Source: Sphingomonas sp. LY54
GTDB taxonomy: Bacteria; Pseudomonadota; Alphaproteobacteria; Sphingomonadales; Sphingomonadaceae
NCBI RefSeq assembly: GCF_035594035.1
Contig: NZ_CP141588.1
Location: forward strand, 1,302,001 to 1,366,000
Length of the DNA stretch: 64,000 nucleotides
Direction of reading: 5' to 3'
Part shown: piece by piece, positions 23,536 through 32,794 of the stretch
Layout of the letters: the number at the start of each line of letters is the position of its first letter
How positions within the stretch are numbered: position 1 is the first letter of the stretch
Program-made: the position numbers and the translations under genes
Notes under the pieces: model-generated
Seen by the model: only the letters and a program-made list of their open reading frames with translations
Databases searched by the model: none
Told to the model about the DNA's origin: nothing

Positions 23536-24516
23536 GTGCGAATCGCGCCTGGCCTGATGCTGTGCGCCAGCCTGCTTGCCACGGGCTGCGCGACCGTTCC
23601 GCCTTATGCGGCTTCGGCCCCGTCGGTCGCGCGCGAGGTGTGGATGGGCGAGGGCGACGCGGCGCTGGCCGGGACCTTGCTGACGCCAAAGCCGGCGCGG
23701 CACGAGCCCGTGCTGATTCTGCCAGGATCGGGCCCGACCGACCGCGACGGCAATAATCCGCTCGGCGTCACCGCTCGGCCGCTCGGGCTGCTGGCGGAGG
23801 GGCTGGCGGCCCGTGGGATCGCCAGCCTGCGCGTCGACAAGCGCGGGATCGCCGCCAGCGCCGCGGCCGCCCCGTCCGAAGAGAGTCTGCGCATCGACGC
23901 CTTCGCCGCCGACGCCCGCGCCTGGGCGGCGGAGCTGCGCCGCCTGACCGGCGCGCGCTGCGCCTGGCTGCTCGGCCACAGCGAAGGCGCCCTCCACGCC
24001 TTGCTGGCCGCGCAGGACAACAAGGATGTGTGCGGTCTCGTGCTGGTCGCTGCGCCCGGACGCAACCTCGCCGACATATTGCGCGAGCAATTGCGCTCCA
24101 ACCCGGCCAATGCGCCGATCCTGGAGCAGGCGCTGGCGATCGTCGCCGAGCTGGAAGCGGGCCGTCTCTACACGGGCGACATGCATCCCGGCCTGATCCC
24201 GCTTTTCCGCCCCAGCGTGCAGCCGTTCGTCATATCGATGATGAAGGTCGACCCCGCCACGCTCGTGCGCAGCTACAAGGGGCCGATCCTGGTGGTGCAG
24301 GGCACGACCGATTTCCAGACCGCGGTGGCGGACGCCCGGCGGCTTTCTGCAGCCCGCCCAGGCGTCAAGATCGCGATCATCGAGGGCATGAACCATGTCC
24401 TGAAGAGCGCCGCCACCGATCGCGCTGCCAATGCGACCACCTACGCCGCGCCCGAGCTGCCGCTGGCGCCGGGCCTCGTCGAGCGGGTCGTGGCCTTCAT
24501 CGGCAGCGGGCGGTGA
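23536..24516 (+). CDS. Alpha/beta hydrolase, lipoprotein
   Basis: A 326-residue hydrolase with a lipoprotein signal (LATGC, Cys18). The fold is supported by the oxyanion stretch ILPGSGPTDRDG, nucleophile elbow GHSEG with Ser149, an acid in VQGTTDFQT and a C-terminal His in GMNHVLK. This set matches the bacterial peptidase/esterase group often named dienelactone hydrolase-like; the substrate is unknown. GTG at 23536 is used as start, 12 bases after the amidohydrolase stop. Confidence 0.82.
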   Translation: MRIAPGLMLCASLLATGCATVPPYAASAPSVAREVWMGEGDAALAGTLLTPKPARHEPVLILPGSGPTDRDGNNPLGVTARPLGLLAEGLAARGIASLRVDKRGIAASAAAAPSEESLRIDAFAADARAWAAELRRLTGARCAWLLGHSEGALHALLAAQDNKDVCGLVLVAAPGRNLADILREQLRSNPANAPILEQALAIVAELEAGRLYTGDMHPGLIPLFRPSVQPFVISMMKVDPATLVRSYKGPILVVQGTTDFQTAVADARRLSAARPGVKIAIIEGMNHVLKSAATDRAANATTYAAPELPLAPGLVERVVAFIGSGR

Positions 24517-24601
24517 ACGCGCCGGCGGGGAACCGAAGCCGTCCCCGCCCTTTCAAGCCTCGACGCGGCACGCGACGCCGCGCCCTTGCGAAAGGCGGCC
24601 T

Positions 24602-26248
24602 TTGACTTCCCCATCGACCGCGCCGCTCGCGCCGCTGGCCCACCCCGTTTTCCGGGCGGTCTGGATCGCTAGCATGGCGTCCAATTTCGGCGGCATGATC
24701 CAGGCGGTCGGCGCCTCGTGGATGATGACGTCGATCGCGCCCTCGGCCGAGATGGTGGCTCTCGTCCAGGCCTCGACGACGCTGCCGATCATGCTGCTGT
24801 CGCTCGCATCGGGCGCGATCGCCGACAATTACGACCGGCGTCGGGTGATGCTGGCCGCACAGATCTTCATGCTGACGGTCTCGGTGGCGCTCGCGGCCTG
24901 CGCCTGGCTCGACCTGATCACGCCTTGGCTGCTCCTGCTCTTCACCTTCCTGGTCGGCGTTGGCGCCGCGTTCCACGGTCCCGCCTGGCAGGCCTCGGTC
25001 GGCGACATGGTGCCGCGGCAGGACCTGCCCGGCGCGATCGCCCTCAACAGCCTCAATTTCAACATCGCCCGCAGCCTGGGCCCTGCAGTGGGCGGCGCGA
25101 TCGTCGCCGCGGCGGGGGCGGCGGTGGCCTTCGCCGTCAATGCGCCGAGCTATATCGCCCTGATCACGGTGCTCGCCCGCTGGCGTCCGGTCCGGCCGGA
25201 ACGCAAGCTGCCGCGCGAACGGCTCGGCGTCGCGATGGGCGCGGGCGTCCGCTACGCGGCCATGTCGCCCTCGATCGGCGCGGTGCTGGTGCGCAGCCTG
25301 ATATTCGGCTTCGGCGCCAGCGCGGTCAGCGCGCTGATGCCGCTGGTCGCGCGCGACCTCATCGGCGGCGAGGCCCTGACCTTCGGAATCCTGCTCGGCG
25401 CATTCGGCGTCGGCGCGGTGGCAGGCGCCTTTTCCAGCTCCAAATTGCGCGCCATCTTTTCGTCCGAGAGCCTGGTGCGCATGTCGTGCCTCGCCTTCGC
25501 CGCGGCGGCCGCGATCGTCGGCTCCAGCTCCACCCTGCTGGTCACGACGCCGGCCCTGCTGGTGGCCGGCGCCGCCTGGGTGCTGGCGCTGTCGACGTTC
25601 AACGTGACGGTCCAGCTCAATTCGCCGCGCTGGGTCGTCGCCCGCGCCCTGTCGCTCTACCAGATGGCCGCGTTCGGCGGCATGGCGGTCGGCAGCTGGA
25701 TCTGGGGCATGGTCGCCGAGGATTACGACATCCAGGCCGCCCTCCTGGGCGCCGGAGCGGTGTTGGTGCTCTGCACCGTCGCGGGGCTGAAGCTGCCTTT
25801 GCCGTCGACCGCCGAGCTCAACCTCGATCCCTTGCGCGAATGGCGGCCGCCCGATCCGGCGATCGACATCCAGCCGCGCAGCGGGCCGCTGGTGGTGACG
25901 ATCGAGTTCCGCATCCGCCCCGAGGACGTCCCCCAATTCCTGTCGGTCATGGCCGAGCGGCGCCGCGTCCGCCGCCGCGACGGGGCGCGCCGCTGGACCT
26001 TGCTGCGCGACGTCGCCGACCCGCACTTGTGGATCGAGCGTTTCCACCTCGCCAACTGGATCGAATATATCCGCCACAACAACCGGATGACCCATGCCGA
26101 TGCGTGGGCCACCGGCGCCGCGCGGGAGCTGCACCAGGGGCCGGAGCCGCCCGTGGTCCGGCGGCTGATCGAACGCGAACCCGATTATCAGGAGCAGGGC
26201 ATCGCCGATTTGACCGAGCCGCTCACCGACCCGCGCCGCTTCGGCTGA
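24602..26248 (+). CDS. MFS transporter with C-terminal antibiotic-monooxygenase-like domain
   Basis: A 548-residue protein of the MFS_3 (EntS-like) exporter family. Residues 1-410 hold about twelve helices, with the MFS loop motif GAIADNYDRRRVM between helices 2 and 3. After LPLPSTAELN the last 130 residues form a soluble domain (VTIEFRIRPEDVPQFLSVMAERRRVRRRDGARRW) resembling an antibiotic-biosynthesis-monooxygenase fold; this extension is known in part of the family. TTG at 24602 is chosen as start: it follows AAAGGCGG and gives MTSPSTAPLAPLAHPVFRAV. The longer open frame reads into the hydrolase gene. The exported compound is unknown. Confidence 0.85.
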   Translation: MTSPSTAPLAPLAHPVFRAVWIASMASNFGGMIQAVGASWMMTSIAPSAEMVALVQASTTLPIMLLSLASGAIADNYDRRRVMLAAQIFMLTVSVALAACAWLDLITPWLLLLFTFLVGVGAAFHGPAWQASVGDMVPRQDLPGAIALNSLNFNIARSLGPAVGGAIVAAAGAAVAFAVNAPSYIALITVLARWRPVRPERKLPRERLGVAMGAGVRYAAMSPSIGAVLVRSLIFGFGASAVSALMPLVARDLIGGEALTFGILLGAFGVGAVAGAFSSSKLRAIFSSESLVRMSCLAFAAAAAIVGSSSTLLVTTPALLVAGAAWVLALSTFNVTVQLNSPRWVVARALSLYQMAAFGGMAVGSWIWGMVAEDYDIQAALLGAGAVLVLCTVAGLKLPLPSTAELNLDPLREWRPPDPAIDIQPRSGPLVVTIEFRIRPEDVPQFLSVMAERRRVRRRDGARRWTLLRDVADPHLWIERFHLANWIEYIRHNNRMTHADAWATGAARELHQGPEPPVVRRLIEREPDYQEQGIADLTEPLTDPRRFG

Positions 26249-26869
26249 CTATCCGCCCCAGACCTCTTCGAGCCGCGCGTCGCGGCCGCAGCGATAACGG
26301 TAGAAGCGGTATTTGAGCTTGTTCTTCTTGTAATAATCCTGGTGGTACCCCTCCGCCGGCCAGAAGCGGGCAGCGGCCAGGACCGGCGTCACCACGCGGC
26401 CGCCCAATTGGCGGTTGGCCTCGGCCTTCGCCGCTTCGGCAGCCTGGCGCTGGGCGGGATTGGCGACGAAAATGGCGGTGCGATAGCTTTCGCCGCGGTC
26501 GCAGAACTGGCCGCCGGCGTCGGTCGGGTCGACGGTGCGAAAGAAATGGCTGGCGAGCCGGCCGTAGCTCACCTTGGCTGGGTCCCAGGTGACCCGCACC
26601 GCTTCATAGTGACCGGTGCCGCCGACCGAGACCTGCTCGTAGGTCGGATTGGCGACGCGTCCGCCAATATAACCGGACACCGCCGAGAGCACGCCCGGCA
26701 CCTTCTCGAAATCGGCCTCGGTGCACCAGAAGCAGCCGCCGGCGAAGACCGCGCTCTCGGTGCGCGCGGACGGCGCCGCCGCCGTCGCTTCGCCGCCGCC
26801 GGGCAAATCGGAGCCCGAGCCGCAGGACGCCAACATGATCGCCGCGATGGCGAAGGATTTCCGGCCCAT
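26249..26869 (-). CDS. msrA: Peptide-methionine (S)-S-oxide reductase MsrA, lipoprotein
   Basis: A 206-residue MsrA that repairs oxidised methionine in proteins. The catalytic motif GCFWCTE places Cys46 as nucleophile, with a resolving Cys near the C-terminus (YRYRCGRD). The YHQDYYKKN segment is family-typical. The N-terminal lipobox MLASC (Cys16) indicates an envelope-anchored form rather than the cytoplasmic one. It directly follows the aldo/keto reductase gene with no gap, and ends back to back with the convergent MFS gene. Confidence 0.92.
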   Translation of the reverse strand: MGRKSFAIAAIMLASCGSGSDLPGGGEATAAAPSARTESAVFAGGCFWCTEADFEKVPGVLSAVSGYIGGRVANPTYEQVSVGGTGHYEAVRVTWDPAKVSYGRLASHFFRTVDPTDAGGQFCDRGESYRTAIFVANPAQRQAAEAAKAEANRQLGGRVVTPVLAAARFWPAEGYHQDYYKKNKLKYRFYRYRCGRDARLEEVWGG

Positions 26870-27811
26870 CTAATCCTCCCGCGAGGCCGCGTTCAGCAAA
26901 TCCCGATGGCCCGGGCTGAGCTGCAGTTCGACCGCGCCGAGCAAATCGTCGAGCTGGTCCAGGCTGGTGGCGCTGGCGATCGGCGCGGTGACGGCCGGCT
27001 GGGCGGCAAGCCAGGCCAAGGCGACTTGCGCCGGGGTGGCGCTTAAGTCGCCGGCGACTTCGTCCAGCGCCGCGAGGACGCGCAAGCCGCGCGCATCCAG
27101 ATATTTCTCCATGCCGCCGCCGCGCGGGCTTTTGCCGAGATCGGCGGCGCCGCGATATTTGCCGGTGAGGAAGCCCGACGCGAGGCCGTAGAACGCGACC
27201 ATCCCCAGCCCGCGTTCGGCGACGAGATCCGCCAGCGCCCCTTCGTAGCGGCTGCGCTCGACCAGATTGTACCAGGTCTGGAGGACGCTGTAGGCCGCGA
27301 GCCCTTCGCGCGCGCTGATGTCGAGCGCTTCGCCCAGCCGGTCCGCCTCGATCTGCGAGGCCCCGAGCACCCGCACCTTGCCCGCCTTCACCAGCCGGTC
27401 GAACGCGCCCAGCGTCTCCTCCAGCGGGACGGCGGTATCGTCCTTATGCGAATAATAGAGATCGATATAATCGGTGCCGAGCCGCGCCAGCGAGCGATCC
27501 ACCGCCTGCGCTATCCAGTCGGCGGAGAGGCCCTTGTCGTGCCCGACCTTGGTCGCGATCAGCACGTCGTCGCGCCGTCCGCGCCGCTTCAGCCACTCAC
27601 CGATGATCGTCTCGGTTTCGCCGCCCTGATTGCCCGGCACCCACGAGGAATAGACGTCGGCGGTGTCGATCATCGTCCCGCCGCGCGCGACGAAGCGGTC
27701 GAGAATCTCGAAGCTGCGCTCGCGATCGGCGGTCCAGCCGAACACGTTGCCGCCGAGCACGAGCGGAGGCGTCATCAGGCCGCTGTCGCCGAGTTGCCGC
27801 ATCGCCACCAT
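26870..27811 (-). CDS. Aldo/keto reductase
   Basis: A 313-residue NADPH-dependent oxidoreductase of the YajO/AKR11-like group. Seen: catalytic Asp and Tyr in DTADVYSSW, Lys in LIATKVGHD, His in LYYSHKDD, and C-terminal cofactor-binding VTAPIASATSLDQLDDL. ATG at 27811 is preferred because GGAGAG lies eight bases upstream; the frame opens at 27868 and another ATG is at 27802. It heads a two-gene minus-strand unit with msrA, possibly linked by oxidative stress, though that is inference. Confidence 0.9.
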   Translation of the reverse strand: MVAMRQLGDSGLMTPPLVLGGNVFGWTADRERSFEILDRFVARGGTMIDTADVYSSWVPGNQGGETETIIGEWLKRRGRRDDVLIATKVGHDKGLSADWIAQAVDRSLARLGTDYIDLYYSHKDDTAVPLEETLGAFDRLVKAGKVRVLGASQIEADRLGEALDISAREGLAAYSVLQTWYNLVERSRYEGALADLVAERGLGMVAFYGLASGFLTGKYRGAADLGKSPRGGGMEKYLDARGLRVLAALDEVAGDLSATPAQVALAWLAAQPAVTAPIASATSLDQLDDLLGAVELQLSPGHRDLLNAASRED

Positions 27812-27893
27812 CGCTCGCTCTCCTCGCTGCTCCGGATTTAGATGGGCGCGGCATGGCTCCGCGTCCACCCTTGGCCGCCGTTCAGGGAATCTT

Positions 27894-27925
27894 TGTCAAT
27901 TTCGGCGACACTCCTGGCCGTGTCG
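27894..27925. promoter_or_regulatory. TGTC-containing inverted repeats upstream of sugar transferase operon
   Basis: CGACAC (27906-27911) and GTGTCG (27920-27925) form a perfect inverted repeat around eight bases. A further TGTC at 27894-27897 pairs with the same GACA at 17-base span. They lie 45-76 bases before the GTG of the exopolysaccharide sugar transferase. They could bind PrsR, the activator made by the same operon. No convincing sigma-54 -24/-12 pair was found beside them. Confidence 0.35.
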
Positions 27926-27969
27926 GAAAAGCTTACACTCTTCTCCGAGGCCGAGGCGGCGGGCCGGAC

Positions 27970-29358
27970 GTGATCAGGATCTTCAAACATTACGTCCCGC
28001 ACACCGTCCTCTTGCTGTGCCTCGTCGATTTCGCCGTGCTGATGCTTGCGGCCGAAGCCGGCTGGTTGCTGCGGCTCTGGCAGATCAAGAGCGCCGCGGC
28101 TCCGGAAATCCACCGCCTTCCCAACATGCTGACCTTCGCGCTGACGCTGCAGCTCACCATGGCCGGCGTCGGCGTCTACGCGGTCGAGGCGCTGACCTCG
28201 CTCCGCTATGCCGGGACACGGCTGCTGGTCGCCCTCAGCCTCGGCTTCCTGCTGCTCGTCTTGATCTTCTTCCTGGCACCCTGGCTCAGCTTCTGGCGCT
28301 CCAATCTGCTCTACGCGATGGGGATCGCCACCGCCGGCCTGGTCGCGGTGCGCCTTGCGATCGGCGGTTCGCTCGGCAGCGAGATGTTCAAGCGGCGCGT
28401 GCTCGTCCTCGGCGCGGGTCCGCGCGCGGCGCGGCTTGCCGCTTTGGCCCGCCAGCCCGGCGCCAGCTTCGCCGTGGTCGGCCATGTCTGCATGGCGGAC
28501 GGCCCGCCTGCACTCCCCAATTCGATCAACCGTGCCGACATCGACAACCTCTCCCACCACGTGCTGGCGCTCGGCGCGACCGAGGTCGTGCTTGCGCTCG
28601 AGGAACGCCGCAACGCTTTGCCGCTGTCCGACCTGCTCCGCGTCAAGACGACCGGCGTCTACGTCAACGATCTGTCCTCCTTCCTCGAGCGCGAGACGGG
28701 CCGGGTCGATCTCGACAGCCTCAACCCGTCCTGGCTGATCTTCTCCGACGGCTTCTCCGCCGGCCGCCGCCTGTCGAGCGCAGGCAAAAGGCTGTTCGAC
28801 GTGCTGGTCAGCGCCGCGATCCTGGTGCTGACGGCGCCTCTCATCGTGGTGACGGCCCTGATCGTGAAGCTGGAGAGCCCCGGTTCGCCCTTCTTCCGCC
28901 AGCGCCGTGTCGGCCTTTACGGCCAGCCGTTCGAGATCGTGAAGCTGCGCTCGATGCGGCTCGATGCCGAAGTGGGCGGAGTCGCCGTCTGGGCGCAGAA
29001 GGACGATCCCCGCGTCACGCGGGTCGGCCACATCATCCGCAAGCTCCGGATCGACGAATTGCCGCAATGCTGGAGTGTGCTGAAGGGCGAGATGAGCTTC
29101 GTCGGCCCGCGCCCCGAGCGGCCCCAGTTCGTCGCCGATCTCGAGGCACGGCTTCCTTATTATGCCGAGCGCCACATGGTGAAGCCGGGCATCACCGGCT
29201 GGGCGCAGGTCAATTATCCCTATGGCGCGTCGGTCGACGACGCTCGCCAGAAGCTCGAGTTCGATCTCTATTATGCCAAGAACTACACGCCCTTCCTCGA
29301 CGTGCTGATCCTGCTCCAGACGATCCGCGTCATCCTCTGGCCAGAGGGCGCGCGCTGA
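27970..29358 (+). CDS. Exopolysaccharide sugar transferase, XrtA/PEP-CTERM-associated (TIGR03013 type)
   Basis: A 462-residue polyprenyl-phosphate sugar-1-phosphate transferase that likely starts exopolysaccharide repeat-unit assembly. About four or five N-terminal helices are followed by a Rossmann-like CoA-binding domain ([16 protein letters not shown]), one more helix (about 275-295) and the catalytic bacterial sugar transferase domain with [39 protein letters not shown] and [16 protein letters not shown] at 27970 gives [12 protein letters not shown], the normal family start. The stop shares one base with prsK (TGATG). This gene regularly heads prsK-prsR-prsT clusters in exosortase-containing bacteria. 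Confidence 0.9.
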   Translation: MIRIFKHYVPHTVLLLCLVDFAVLMLAAEAGWLLRLWQIKSAAAPEIHRLPNMLTFALTLQLTMAGVGVYAVEALTSLRYAGTRLLVALSLGFLLLVLIFFLAPWLSFWRSNLLYAMGIATAGLVAVRLAIGGSLGSEMFKRRVLVLGAGPRAARLAALARQPGASFAVVGHVCMADGPPALPNSINRADIDNLSHHVLALGATEVVLALEERRNALPLSDLLRVKTTGVYVNDLSSFLERETGRVDLDSLNPSWLIFSDGFSAGRRLSSAGKRLFDVLVSAAILVLTAPLIVVTALIVKLESPGSPFFRQRRVGLYGQPFEIVKLRSMRLDAEVGGVAVWAQKDDPRVTRVGHIIRKLRIDELPQCWSVLKGEMSFVGPRPERPQFVADLEARLPYYAERHMVKPGITGWAQVNYPYGASVDDARQKLEFDLYYAKNYTPFLDVLILLQTIRVILWPEGAR

Positions 29359-31436
29359 TGCTCGGCCTGGTCGGCTTCTGGAGCCACGCGCTCGCCGCCT
29401 TGCTCTACGGCGCGCTCGCCATCTGGCAACTGCGCCACTGGAACGGCGACCACCGCAACCGGCCGCTCGTGGCGGCGTTCGCGGTCACTTCGGTCTGGGC
29501 GATCTTCGCATCGATGCTCGGCCAGCACCAGTTCCTCACCGGCGTGGCCGAGGGCGCACGCAACTTCGCCTTCCTCGCCTTCATGTACGGCATCGTCCGC
29601 AGCGCCGAGCCCGACGAGCGCCAGCGCGCCGTCCGCATCGTCTATTTCACGGTCGCCGCCGTGATCGGCCTCCAGATCATCGTCGCCGGCGTCGTGGCGC
29701 GATTTACGGGGAACGCGGAGGCGCAGGCCGCGCTAATCGCGACCGCCAACATTCTCGGCCTGACAGTCGCTGCCGGCGGCCTCGTTCTGGTCCACAATCT
29801 CTACGGCCAGGCGAGTCCCGACAGCCGCTGGGGCATTCGCCTGCCGACGATCGCCCTCGCCGGCATGTGGCTCTACGACCTCCATCTCTACACCGTCGCC
29901 TATCTGACCCGCGATCCGGTGCACGATCTGCTGGCGATGCGCGGCGCGATCCTGGCCATGCTGGTGCCCCTGTTCACGCTGGCGAGCCGCCGCAACGCCC
30001 AGTGGAAGGTGCAGATCTCGCGCGCAGCGACCTTCCAGTCGCTCTCGGTGATCGCGATCCTCGCCTATCTGATCCTGATGATGTCGGCGACGCAGGCGCT
30101 GGAACTGATCGGCGGCCACTGGGTCCGAATAGGTCAAGTCAGCCTCGTCTTCGCGATGAGCGTGGCCGCGCTCCTGCTCCTGCCGTCGGGCCGACGCCGC
30201 GCCTGGGCGCGGGTCATGCTCACCAAGCATCTGTTCGAACATCGCTACGATTATCGCGAGGAGTGGCTGCGCTTCACCCGCACGATCGGACTCGGCGGCG
30301 AGGATGCGGCGCCCTTGAGTGAGCGCGTCATCAAGGCGATGGCCGACATTGCCGGATCGCCGGCCGGCCTGCTGCTCCTTTCCGACGACCAATATCGCCT
30401 CACCCCCGCCGCGCGCTGGAACTGGAAGCGCGAGATCGGCCACGGCAGCGCAGCCGACCAGGGGTTCGTCCGCCTGCTCGAGACGACCGGACACATTCTC
30501 GATTTCAGCCAGGCCGCGGTCGCCGACGACGACGGCGGGCGGGTCGCTTTGCCCGAATGGCTGTGCGCGGAGGGCGCGGCCTGGGCCGGCATCCCGCTGC
30601 TCCACAACGACCGTCTGGTCGGCCTCGTGGTGCTGGCGCATCCGACCATCCGCCGCCCGCTCGACTGGGAAGATTTCGACCTGTTCCGCACCGCTGGCAT
30701 CCAGGCCGCGAGCTACCTTGCCGAGGCCCGCAGCCAGGATGCGCTCGCCCACGCCCAGCGCTTCGACGAGTTCAACCGCCGCTTCGCCTTCATCATGCAT
30801 GACATCAAGAATCTGGTGAGCCAGCTCAGCCTGGTGACGCGCAATGCCGAGCGCCACGCCGACAATCCCGAATTTCGCGCCGACATGATCGCGACGCTGC
30901 AAAGCTCGGTGAAGAAGATGAACGACCTGCTCGCCCGCCTCGGCCGAGGCAGCCCGAGCGAGGGCGAGACTCTGCGCCCGATCGCCCTTGATCCTTTGCT
31001 GACCGCGGTCGCGGCGGCCAAGGCACGGGGTCATCCGGTCGCGCTGGGCGGGGATCACGACCTCATCGTCCGGGCCGATCCGACGCGACTCGAACAAGCG
31101 CTGGTCCACATCGTCCAGAACGCGATAGACGCCAGCCCGGCCGGGGAGCCCGTGGTGCTGCGCGCCGAACGCCGCGGCGCCGACGTCGCCATCGAGATTG
31201 CCGACCGCGGCTCCGGCATGTCGGCCGATTTCGTCAGCACGCGCCTCTTCCAGCCGTTCGCCTCCACCAAGGAGGGCGGCTTCGGCATCGGCGCGTTCGA
31301 GGCCCGCACCCTCCTCACCGCTATGGGCGGGCGGCTCGACGTCGAATCGCGGGAAGGCGAAGGGACGTGCTTCACCCTCTATTTACCGGCGGCGCAGATT
31401 GAAGCGCCCACCCAACTCGAACGGATGCGCGCATGA
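29358..31436 (+). CDS. prsK: PEP-CTERM system sensor histidine kinase PrsK
   Basis: A 692-residue membrane kinase. The N-terminal 280 residues hold about nine hydrophobic helices with few long loops. A GAF domain (about 325-455) follows, then the kinase: H481 in FAFIMHDIKNLVSQ, N-box QNAIDAS (N588), G-box DRGSGM (616-621) and second Gly patch GGFGIGAFEA. This order of a multi-helix sensor, GAF, and a HDIKN-type phosphoacceptor is the PrsK (TIGR02916) architecture. Start at ATG 29358 overlaps the sugar transferase stop; the stop overlaps prsR (ATGA). The signal sensed is unknown. Confidence 0.92.
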   Translation: MLGLVGFWSHALAALLYGALAIWQLRHWNGDHRNRPLVAAFAVTSVWAIFASMLGQHQFLTGVAEGARNFAFLAFMYGIVRSAEPDERQRAVRIVYFTVAAVIGLQIIVAGVVARFTGNAEAQAALIATANILGLTVAAGGLVLVHNLYGQASPDSRWGIRLPTIALAGMWLYDLHLYTVAYLTRDPVHDLLAMRGAILAMLVPLFTLASRRNAQWKVQISRAATFQSLSVIAILAYLILMMSATQALELIGGHWVRIGQVSLVFAMSVAALLLLPSGRRRAWARVMLTKHLFEHRYDYREEWLRFTRTIGLGGEDAAPLSERVIKAMADIAGSPAGLLLLSDDQYRLTPAARWNWKREIGHGSAADQGFVRLLETTGHILDFSQAAVADDDGGRVALPEWLCAEGAAWAGIPLLHNDRLVGLVVLAHPTIRRPLDWEDFDLFRTAGIQAASYLAEARSQDALAHAQRFDEFNRRFAFIMHDIKNLVSQLSLVTRNAERHADNPEFRADMIATLQSSVKKMNDLLARLGRGSPSEGETLRPIALDPLLTAVAAAKARGHPVALGGDHDLIVRADPTRLEQALVHIVQNAIDASPAGEPVVLRAERRGADVAIEIADRGSGMSADFVSTRLFQPFASTKEGGFGIGAFEARTLLTAMGGRLDVESREGEGTCFTLYLPAAQIEAPTQLERMRA

Positions 31437-32794
31437 GCGAGGCCAAACCCAAGCTGCTGATCGTCGAGGACGACGAGGGGCTGCAGCGCCAGCTGCGCTG
31501 GGCCTATGACGATTATGAAGTGCTGGTCGCCTCCGACCGCGGCGCGGCCGTCGATATGATGCGCGCCGAGGAGCCGGCGGTGGTGACGCTCGATCTCGGA
31601 CTTCCGCCGGATCCGGACGGGGTCAGCGAGGGCTTTGCCACACTGGAAACGATCCTGACATTGAAGCCCGAGACCAAGGTGATCGTCGCCTCGGGCCACG
31701 GCGCGCGCGAAAGCGCGCTGCGGGCGATCGCGTCCGGCGCCTATGATTTCTACCAGAAGCCGGTCGACATCGACCAGCTCGGCCTGATCGTGCGCCGCGC
31801 CTTCCAGCTCCACGGCATCGAGGGCGAGAACCGCCGGCTCGAGGAACGGGTCGGCGACGACCGCACCGTGCTCGGCACGATGATCACCGCGGCGCCCGAA
31901 ATGACCAAGGTCGCCCGCACGATCGAGCGCGTCGCCAACGCCGCCGTATCGGTGATGCTGCTGGGCGCCAGCGGCACCGGCAAGGAGCTGCTCGCCAAGG
32001 GCCTCCACCAGGCGAGCGACCGCCGCAGCGGCACCTTCGTCGCGATCAACTGCGCCGCGATTCCGGAGAACCTCCTCGAGGCCGAACTTTTCGGCTATGA
32101 AAAGGGCGCCTTCACCGGCGCGATCAAGACCACCGAAGGCAAGATCGAGCTCGCCCATGGCGGCACGCTCTTCCTCGACGAGGTCGGCGACATCCCGCTG
32201 CCGCTCCAGGTGAAGTTGCTTCGCTTCCTGCAGGAGCGCGTGATCGAGCGGATCGGCGGGAGGAAGCCGATCGCGGTCGACACACGCATCGTCTGCGCGA
32301 CTCATCAGGACCTTCCGGCGATGATCCAGGCCGGCAGCTTCCGCGAGGACCTTTACTACCGCCTCGCCGAGATCGTCGTGAAGATCCCCACGCTCGCCGA
32401 GCGCCACGGCGACGCGACTTTGCTCGCTAAGCATTTTCTCAACCGTTTCGCTAAGGAAATGAACCCGCAGGTGAAGGGCTTCACGCCGGGCGCGCTGGCG
32501 GCGATCAACGACTGGCCGTGGCCCGGCAACGTCCGAGAGCTCGAGAACCGGATGAAGCGCGCAGTGATCATGGCCGACGGCAAGCTGATCACGGCCGAGG
32601 ATTTGGACCTCGGCATCGGCGAGGATCAGGCGCTACCGGTCAACCTCAAGGCGGCGCGCGAGGATGCCGACCGCAAGGCGATCCGCCAGGCATTGGCCCG
32701 CACCGAGAACAATATCTCGAACGCCGCCAAATTGCTCGGGATCAGCCGGCCGACCCTCTACGACCTCCTCAAGCAGCACGATCTGCAGCCATGA
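31433..32794 (+). CDS. prsR: PEP-CTERM system sigma-54 response regulator PrsR
   Basis: A 453-residue NtrC-type activator. Receiver domain 1-125 with phospho-acceptor D54 (TLDLGLPPD); AAA+ domain 145-375 with Walker A GASGTGKE (178-185), sigma-54 contact loop GAFTGA (225-230) and Walker B GTLFLDE (244-250); C-terminal Fis-type helix-turn-helix (NNISNAAKLLGISRPTLYDLL). The intact GAFTGA means it should open sigma-54 promoters, in this family those of exopolysaccharide and PEP-CTERM genes. It is translationally coupled to both prsK and prsT. Confidence 0.93.
   Translation: MSEAKPKLLIVEDDEGLQRQLRWAYDDYEVLVASDRGAAVDMMRAEEPAVVTLDLGLPPDPDGVSEGFATLETILTLKPETKVIVASGHGARESALRAIASGAYDFYQKPVDIDQLGLIVRRAFQLHGIEGENRRLEERVGDDRTVLGTMITAAPEMTKVARTIERVANAAVSVMLLGASGTGKELLAKGLHQASDRRSGTFVAINCAAIPENLLEAELFGYEKGAFTGAIKTTEGKIELAHGGTLFLDEVGDIPLPLQVKLLRFLQERVIERIGGRKPIAVDTRIVCATHQDLPAMIQAGSFREDLYYRLAEIVVKIPTLAERHGDATLLAKHFLNRFAKEMNPQVKGFTPGALAAINDWPWPGNVRELENRMKRAVIMADGKLITAEDLDLGIGEDQALPVNLKAAREDADRKAIRQALARTENNISNAAKLLGISRPTLYDLLKQHDLQP

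Noticed and set aside
22132..24396. 754-codon minus-strand frame
   Set aside because: Shadow of the amidohydrolase and hydrolase genes; Gly/Arg/His-rich with no family features.
27871..27932. Sigma-54 -24/-12 promoter before the sugar transferase
   Set aside because: TGGC elements exist but the GC doublet is three bases out of register in the best case.
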